From contig CAYHVK010000020.1 of assembly GCA_964360255.1 (NCBI GenBank), positions 1 through 60,402 on the forward strand: 60,402 nt of DNA. The letters are read 5' to 3'. Made by a program: the position numbers and the translations under genes. Below the pieces are notes generated by a model. It ran no database searches. It had not been told where the DNA came from and saw only the letters and a program-made list of their open reading frames with translations. Shown here in pieces: positions 55,491 through 60,402 of the stretch (its first letter is position 1; every line of letters begins with the position of its first letter). The DNA is from CAYHVK01 sp964360255 (lineage in GTDB: Bacteria > Bdellovibrionota > Bdellovibrionia > Bdellovibrionales > UBA1609).

Positions 55491-57125
55491 TTAGCCAGCT
55501 TTATTCATAAGTGCTTCGCACACAGGCAGAGCTGCTCGCCCGCCCCTGACATCATCTTGGTCGTAAAATGCGATAAAAAATATAAATCGGCCGCCGGCAA
55601 TGTATTTAAAAACGTAGCCGTATTCTGTCGGAGCACCCATGCGGTCGCCCAGCCAATCTGATAATTTTTTGTTCCAGCCGCCGGGCATCTTGACCACTTG
55701 ATTCTTTTCTCTTTTCTCGGCTAACCAGAGCGCGATGTCTGAGGCCTTGATACTGAAAGCCGATTCGTTTTTGATTTCCGCCGGCGGATTGTGGTCGATC
55801 CAGTTCAGCAAAAAACCTGAAGGAGTTAGCTCCACTGAATTGTTATGCGGTAACCCGAGATAATCGGCCAGTTCTTCTTTTAATGTTTTGCGAATTGCAG
55901 CTTCAATTTCTTCTACACGTAGTGGCTTATAAAAGGCTCTGATGTCGTTTTCGTAAGTATAGATATTCCACTGAAAAAAGTAATCGTGGTAGTAGGGCCA
56001 TAACTTTTCGGCGGCCCAGCTGAGGCCGAAGTCTTTATCCGCGAGCTCTGACCGCAAGGAGTCGATCGGATGTTCGCTAATCCAGCGCAATCTATAGTCC
56101 GTTTTAAAGCTTCCGATATCGCGGTGAAAAATATGTTTGATCTGCTTCGTCTTTTTATCGAGTCCCAATAAAATATTCTGACCATGAATTTGCGGAAACA
56201 CTCCATGCCGCACCATCAGCGGCAGATTCATTCTGATAAATGGCTGGATCAACGCTTGGCTCAAGTAATCCATGAATGTGAGACGTGAGTTGGTTTCTCG
56301 CGCTTTTTTCCAGTAAGAGACGATCAGAGGGGGTGCGCCGTTGTGCGAAGAAAAAAAATGAAAGAGCGGGACCACCGAATAGTTTTTGTACTGCTCGATG
56401 AAACTCGCGTCGCGCAGAATAAAGCCATGCTCGAAAACTGTCCCCTGATCTGCGTCGATACGAAATCCCAGTTCTTCTTTTTTATCAATGTATACGCCCG
56501 CAAATTCCGAGATTATGTGAGCGTTCGCTAGGCTATCAATCTCAGCCGACGATACCAGCTGCTCGGTATTGCGAACGCTTCGACGGACCTCCCATGCTGG
56601 GATAACGCGACCGAGATTGCCATGCAGTTTGGCCAAAGAAAGCTTCAGAAAAACCGGCGGAACATTCGGTCTCGTCGGGTCAGCGGCTAAAACTGTACGT
56701 GAAGACGATGTTGCAACTGCCTGGTAAAAACCGGCCACGCCGTATTTCTTCACCAATTTATCGTAAAGCTCCAAACTCTCAGGATGAATGAAAAAACGGA
56801 CGAAACTCTTTCCATTCTTTTTAACGATAAGGTGGGATGAAATCTGCTTCTGGAACCCCTTGGCCAATTCAACATGAAGGTCTTCGGCCGGAATGAATAA
56901 GTAAGGAACATCGAAAACCTTCTTAGACTGCGCTAGGAAGTCGGCATTCACTTCGCTGTCTTCAGCCACGAAAGAATTCTGTCGTTCGGCCTGAATAAAA
57001 GAAAGATAAGGCCCACTCAACCAAGGCGGATTAACCGCATAGGCCGGCAGGACCAAAAAGGTCACCTGTAAAATCAGTAAACAGCTAATTTGCCTGCAGA
57101 ATCTATTGAAAGCCTTATAAGCCAT
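55491..57125 (-). CDS. Exported IucA/IucC-like (NIS siderophore synthetase-like) protein
   Basis: The 544-residue protein has a signal peptide (about 1-30, cut after AYA). The body resembles the IucA/IucC family in three places. FLKLSLAKLHGNLGR at about 159-173 matches the LKLSL-x-ITS-x-R type segment. GVFPQIHGQNILLGL at 308-322 matches the G-x-x-x-E-x-H-x-Q-N motif. HRDIGSF at 334-340 matches the RD segment. The normal enzymes are cytosolic and use ATP, so export is unexpected. The N-terminal ATP-binding HP-x-H-x-x-K motif was not found. Function is therefore uncertain. Confidence 0.55.
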   Translation of the reverse strand: MAYKAFNRFCRQISCLLILQVTFLVLPAYAVNPPWLSGPYLSFIQAERQNSFVAEDSEVNADFLAQSKKVFDVPYLFIPAEDLHVELAKGFQKQISSHLIVKKNGKSFVRFFIHPESLELYDKLVKKYGVAGFYQAVATSSSRTVLAADPTRPNVPPVFLKLSLAKLHGNLGRVIPAWEVRRSVRNTEQLVSSAEIDSLANAHIISEFAGVYIDKKEELGFRIDADQGTVFEHGFILRDASFIEQYKNYSVVPLFHFFSSHNGAPPLIVSYWKKARETNSRLTFMDYLSQALIQPFIRMNLPLMVRHGVFPQIHGQNILLGLDKKTKQIKHIFHRDIGSFKTDYRLRWISEHPIDSLRSELADKDFGLSWAAEKLWPYYHDYFFQWNIYTYENDIRAFYKPLRVEEIEAAIRKTLKEELADYLGLPHNNSVELTPSGFLLNWIDHNPPAEIKNESAFSIKASDIALWLAEKREKNQVVKMPGGWNKKLSDWLGDRMGAPTEYGYVFKYIAGGRFIFFIAFYDQDDVRGGRAALPVCEALMNKAG

Positions 57126-57550
57126 GGGAGCTAGATAAGTGCAAAATAGGCGCCGCTTTTACTTAAAACTATTGTACTGGCTGCCACCATTTACTGGTTA
57201 ATTATTTTTCAGTGATTATGCATCGAAAAGAGTCTTTGCTCTCTCCTACCCCCCTACATACAACTAAAAAAGTGATCTCCAAACTACATCTTAACTGGAT
57301 TTTTTCTCGAGCAATGTCGAATTTTCATTCGTAAATACGTCGAGGATCCCTCGACCAAAATCTGAAATCGTCAAATTTATCACTCTAACCGATCTCGACT
57401 TTTGTAGTTTCTCCTCTCGAGAAAGCAAGACTTTTGCCTTTAATTTCCCGACTGTTGTCACCACGACTCGATCAGACTTTCGCACAAATGTAGGAGTCAA
57501 AATTCTGATTTGGCCTCTAGTCCTGTCAATTATCCACAAGGAGCACCGAA

Positions 57551-57736
57551 ATGTTTCTTGTCAGCACAGAGAAGTATTTATTAGTCCCTCTGTGCTCGAA
57601 CAATAAAATTCAAGAAGGAATTTACTTTTTGAAAGGGGGATTTCAAGGACGAAAGAAAAAGACCGCGCGAGAGCACGGTTGGGTTGTGAAAAAAATAAAA
57701 GGCTCGGATGCCGGTTCTGCTGACCCAAGAACATAA
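57551..57736 (+). CDS. Possible small basic protein
   Basis: A 61-codon frame begins ATG 57551 with AAGGAG seven bases upstream. The product is hydrophobic at first, then Lys/Arg-rich (GGFQGRKKKTAREHG). No family was recognised; it may be spurious, but the ribosome binding site is good. Confidence 0.3.
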   Translation: MFLVSTEKYLLVPLCSNNKIQEGIYFLKGGFQGRKKKTAREHGWVVKKIKGSDAGSADPRT

Positions 57737-57821
57737 TGACAGTCTCGATAGGCAATGGTGCTGAACTCGAGCGACTCGGATGAGATCGAAACAACTGTCA
57801 GCAAAACACGGAGGTGATTTT

Positions 57822-57842
57822 ATGTGTAATTTAATTTTTTAA
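57822..57842 (+). CDS. Six-codon upstream ORF before flagellin
   Basis: ATG TGT AAT TTA ATT TTT TAA (MCNLIF) is preceded by GGAGGTGATTTT, a near-perfect ribosome binding site with 7-nt spacing. It ends 25 bp before the flagellin start, which has its own GGAGG. It could be a leader peptide or a ribosome standby element. Confidence 0.4.
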   Translation: MCNLIF

Positions 57843-57867
57843 AAACATTTAACGGAGGAAAGTTAAA

Positions 57868-58704
57868 ATGGGAATGCGAGTATCAACAAACGTAGCAGCG
57901 ATTAACGCTCAAAGAAATTTACAGAACAGCCAATTGGCAATGAAAGACAGCTTTGCTAAGCTTTCTTCAGGCAGCCGAATCAACAAGTCAGCTGACGATG
58001 CAGCTGGATTAGCCATCAGCGAAAGCTTAAAGGCTCAGATCCGCTCTTCACGTCAAGCTAACCGTAACGCCAACGACGGTATCTCAATGGTACAAGTTGC
58101 AGAGGGTGGCCTTAACGAAATCGGCAACATCGTTGTTCGTCTTCGTGAACTAGGTATCCAAGCAGCTTCTGACACTATCGGTGATACAGAGCGTGGTTTC
58201 ATCAACAAAGAAGTTGATCAGTTGAAGAACGAAGCACAACGTATTGCTTCAGTTACAACTTGGGGAACAACTAAATTATTAGACGGATCAACTCCGACTT
58301 TTGATTTCCAAGTTGGTATCTTCAACAACTCTTTTGAAGATAGAATTTCATTTGAGGCTGGCGAGAACGAAGCGACATTATCAGCGCTTGGTATCGAAGG
58401 TCTTGATTATACACAAAAAGACGGTGCACAAACGGGTCTTGAGCTTCTCGATGCCGCGCAAACACGTGTCAACGAAATGCGCTCTAACTTGGGTGCCCTT
58501 CAGAACAGATTACAATCGACTTCAAACAATTTGCTCATCAGTGAAGAGAACCTTTCTGCTGCTAACAGCCGCATCCGTGATACAGATGTTGCCGAAGCAT
58601 CAGCCGAGTTAACTCGCAATAACATCCTCCTTCAGGCAGGTGCTGCGACTCTAGCTCAAGCTAACCAGATGAACAGCGTCGCGCTAAGCCTAGTACAAGG
58701 TTAA
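57868..58704 (+). CDS. fliC: Flagellin
   Basis: The 278-residue protein has the conserved N-terminal D0/D1 coiled region (VSTNVAAINAQRNLQNSQLA; KLSSGSRINKSADDAAGLAI) and C-terminal D1/D0 (NLLISEENLSAANSRIRDTD; LQAGAATLAQANQMNSVALS). Between them is only a short D1 part and no large surface domain, the length typical of Bdellovibrio flagellins. Start at ATG 57868 with GGAGG; a second in-frame ATG is two codons later. It has its own terminator, so it is monocistronic. Other flagellin copies may exist elsewhere. Confidence 0.97.
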   Translation: MGMRVSTNVAAINAQRNLQNSQLAMKDSFAKLSSGSRINKSADDAAGLAISESLKAQIRSSRQANRNANDGISMVQVAEGGLNEIGNIVVRLRELGIQAASDTIGDTERGFINKEVDQLKNEAQRIASVTTWGTTKLLDGSTPTFDFQVGIFNNSFEDRISFEAGENEATLSALGIEGLDYTQKDGAQTGLELLDAAQTRVNEMRSNLGALQNRLQSTSNNLLISEENLSAANSRIRDTDVAEASAELTRNNILLQAGAATLAQANQMNSVALSLVQG

Positions 58705-58728
58705 TTTGCCGACTGAGTAAAGTTTCTG

Positions 58729-58760
58729 AGCCCGATCTCGAAAGAGGTCGGGCTTTTTTT
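58729..58760 (+). terminator. Rho-independent terminator of flagellin
   Basis: AGCCCGATCTC, loop GAAA, GAGGTCGGGCT with one G-U pair, then a run of seven T. A textbook terminator 25 bp after the stop. Confidence 0.93.
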
Positions 58761-58927
58761 ATGCTAATCGCCTGTCCGAAACGCTCCGACCAGCCGTCTC
58801 ACCCCCTTTTCCCCTGCCAAGCCCATAATTCCCTGCATCATCGTCGAGACTTGATCTCAGCCTCTTGACCCCTGCGTGAAATTCTTTAAAAAGGTAACTG
58901 TGCATATCACTTACAGAAGGATGAAAA

Positions 58928-59371
58928 ATGGCAAAAAAGAAAGCAGCTAAGAAGGCAACGAAGAAAGCAGCTAAAAAAGCTCCTAAAAAGGCAGCAAAAA
59001 AAGGTGGCAAAAAAGCCGCTAAGAAAGCTACTAAAAAAGCCGCAAAACCGGCTAAAAAAGCAGCTAAGAAATCTGCGAAAAAAGCGGCTCCTAAAAAAGC
59101 AGCTAAAGGCAAAACAGCTCGCGGTCTAGCACCGGCAGTTGGTGGCGCAGGCGCAGGTTCATCAATGTCGAATTTTATGAGCGACATCGAAGCTGAATCG
59201 GAGGAGGAGTCCACAGGGCTATCCGCAGATATCGACGATAGTTTTGAAGATGAGATTGGTGATGATTTAACATCGAACGAAACACGTGATGTTGAAGAGC
59301 TTGAAGACGAAGAAGATGACGATCTCGACGATCAGGACGAAGAGCCGAGCGACGAGGAAGGTTATTTCTAA
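58928..59371 (+). CDS. Histone H1-like protein with acidic C-terminal tail
   Basis: The first 65 or so residues of this 147-residue protein are tandem KKAA, KKAT and KKAP units like the tails of H1-type bacterial histone-like proteins (AlgP, Hc2). After a short Gly/Ser linker, residues 85-147 are strongly acidic (ELEDEEDDDLDDQDEEPSDE). The basic part should bind DNA; the acidic part could mask it or bind another partner. No folded domain is visible. AAGGATG precedes the ATG; a terminator follows. Confidence 0.85.
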   Translation: MAKKKAAKKATKKAAKKAPKKAAKKGGKKAAKKATKKAAKPAKKAAKKSAKKAAPKKAAKGKTARGLAPAVGGAGAGSSMSNFMSDIEAESEEESTGLSADIDDSFEDEIGDDLTSNETRDVEELEDEEDDDLDDQDEEPSDEEGYF

Positions 59372-59407
59372 GCTTCTGAACTAAATTCACTTCTGTATCA
59401 AACTAAT

Positions 59408-59435
59408 AAAAAAGGCAGCACCAGCTGCCTTTTTT
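59408..59435 (+). terminator. Rho-independent terminator after the histone-like gene
   Basis: AAAAAAGGCAGC, loop ACCA, GCTGCCTTTTTT: a perfect stem with T-run, 37 bp after the stop. Confidence 0.93.
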
Positions 59436-59572
59436 ATTGCTCTCGCCTCCTATTTCTCATTCTGAGACAGCCGCTTTAAAATCAAGAATTCCCTATAGAA
59501 AACCGATAAATACTTGTGGGTAAGAGCTTCGGCTCTCGCAATCAATTGTACGTTTGTTATTAAGGGGCGCGT

Positions 59573-60402
59573 ATGCAGAAGCTAATTTATTTGGGCTTGA
59601 GTGTTCTTCTCTTTTCTGGAGCCGTCAATGCTCAAACCGTGCACGGAGTTTTTCGTGTAGTTAAAGGCGACGTTCAAGTCTTCTCTAAAAGCGGCTCTTC
59701 TGCCAAAGCTAAAATTGGACAAAAAGTTTTTCCGAGTGATCGAATCAAAGCAGGTACAGATTCTCGCGCTAAGATCGTCATGGTCGATAAAAACGAACTC
59801 AATATTTCACCAGATAGTGAAATCGTTATTGAAAATTACCAGTACAAACCAGAAGAAAATAAAAAGAACGTTTTAATTAACGTTTTATACGGTAAAGTCC
59901 GCGCCAAGGTTGAGCAGAAATATGATGAGGGCGAGAATAAGTTCCAAGTTAAAACACCCACTGCGGTGGCCGGTGTTCGCGGTACAGATTTTATCACGGG
60001 CTATAATAAAAAAGAGCGCACCACTCAGATTGTAACTTTCCATGGTAAAGTGGCCTTTGGTTTGCCAGGCCCGAACGGCTCGATTGCCAATGCTGTTATG
60101 GTGGGTGTGGGTCAAACTTCAACTATGAATGGTAAGGCTCCGCCGCCACCACCAGTTGAGATTCCCAAATCTGATCTTCAGCAGATGGATAATTCTTCGA
60201 ATGCCTCGACAGGAGTTGGCTCTGGATCGAATGCGGCACAAGGTCCGGGGAACTCGGGCTCTGCAGGTCCGGGCGATTCGGGCGGAAAGAAGTCTGAGGA
60301 ACGAGCCGTGGCGTCTGAGATACCCGCTTCAGGTATAGTTAAAAAAGATGGTGAAGCAAAATCTGAAGTCGCAATAACTTCACCGCCGCCACCTCCTCCG
60401 CC
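59573..60402 (+). CDS. FecR-domain exported protein (partial, runs off the window)
   Basis: From ATG 59573 there is a signal peptide (cut after VNA). A FecR domain follows (VKGDVQVFSKSGSSAKAKIG; NVLYGKVRAKVEQKY; FQVKTPTAVAGVRGTDF), then a low-complexity Pro-, Gly- and Ser-rich region with two poly-Pro runs (near residues 186 and 270). The frame is open to the last base. Without a FecI sigma factor or receptor nearby and with a signal peptide, it is more likely a surface or periplasmic FecR-like protein than a classical anti-sigma sensor. Confidence 0.85.
   Translation, partial: MQKLIYLGLSVLLFSGAVNAQTVHGVFRVVKGDVQVFSKSGSSAKAKIGQKVFPSDRIKAGTDSRAKIVMVDKNELNISPDSEIVIENYQYKPEENKKNVLINVLYGKVRAKVEQKYDEGENKFQVKTPTAVAGVRGTDFITGYNKKERTTQIVTFHGKVAFGLPGPNGSIANAVMVGVGQTSTMNGKAPPPPPVEIPKSDLQQMDNSSNASTGVGSGSNAAQGPGNSGSAGPGDSGGKKSEERAVASEIPASGIVKKDGEAKSEVAITSPPPPPP

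Larger units (their letters stand above)
57126..57867. other. Mostly non-coding region upstream of flagellin
   Basis: This 742-bp stretch separates the IucA/IucC-like gene from flagellin. It holds one weak plus-strand ORF (57551-57736), a possible sigma-28-like promoter (CCAAGAAC, 11 bp, CTCGATAG at 57725-57751, only partly matching consensus), and a six-codon ORF just before flagellin. A minus-strand frame at 57291-57539 with a TTG start and no ribosome binding site is not supported. Confidence 0.5.

Noticed and set aside
57291..57539. Minus-strand ORF of 82 codons upstream of flagellin
   Set aside because: TTG start, no ribosome binding site, low-complexity basic product and no recognisable motif; it lies in a likely regulatory region.
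58759..59214. Minus-strand ORF with repeated AAFLAAFFA pattern
   Set aside because: It is the antisense of the KKAA repeat region of the histone-like gene; the pattern is a by-product.

Overview
The window looks like a chromosomal segment from a Bdellovibrio-like member of the Bdellovibrionota. GC content is moderate. Evidence: a short Bdellovibrio-type flagellin beginning MGMRVSTN, many small secreted proteins and lipoproteins, an NtrY/NtrC pair, proteobacterial RpoB/RpoC architecture, and the tRNA-Thr/Tyr/Gly/Thr-tuf order. Lineage is inferred from protein character only; there is no rRNA gene in the window.

Layout. From about 32.2 kb down to 0 everything is transcribed leftwards as one long translation and transcription block: tRNA-Thr(UGU), Tyr, Gly, Thr(GGU), tuf, tRNA-Trp, secE, nusG, rplK, rplA, rplJ, rplL, rpoB, rpoC, rpsL, rpsG, fusA, then two secreted-protein genes where a second tuf often sits, then the S10, spc and alpha gene sets (rpsJ to rplQ) and a TlpA-type thioredoxin. 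Relative to the classical order, rplX (L24), rpsN (S14), infA and rpsD are absent. rplP (L16) has an in-frame TAA followed by the rest of a normal L16 tail.

From 32.4 to 44.4 kb are metabolic and regulatory genes: rlmB, a divergent phosphoenolpyruvate carboxylase on the plus strand, pyrF, proS, an NtrC-type regulator, an NtrY-type kinase, and a riboflavin cluster (ribE, ribBA with a degenerate GTP cyclohydrolase II domain, ribH, a coupled small gene).

From 44.5 to 50.1 kb is a cell-envelope cluster: two related lipoproteins, a large lipoprotein-like protein with seven 56-residue Cys-rich repeats, an OmpA-family protein with calcium-type repeats, and a small outer-membrane protein, followed upstream by clpB. 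From 52.7 kb on, orientation is mixed: a Cys-rich small protein, a membrane-anchored alpha/beta hydrolase, small secreted proteins, a secreted IucA/IucC-like protein, flagellin with its own terminator and a tiny upstream ORF, a histone-H1-like protein with an acidic tail, and a FecR-domain protein cut by the window end.

Most notable: the split rplP reading frame, the missing L24 and S14 genes, the tandem-repeat surface protein, the exported NIS-synthetase-like protein, hairpins and repeats at the NtrY start, and the six-codon ORF before flagellin.
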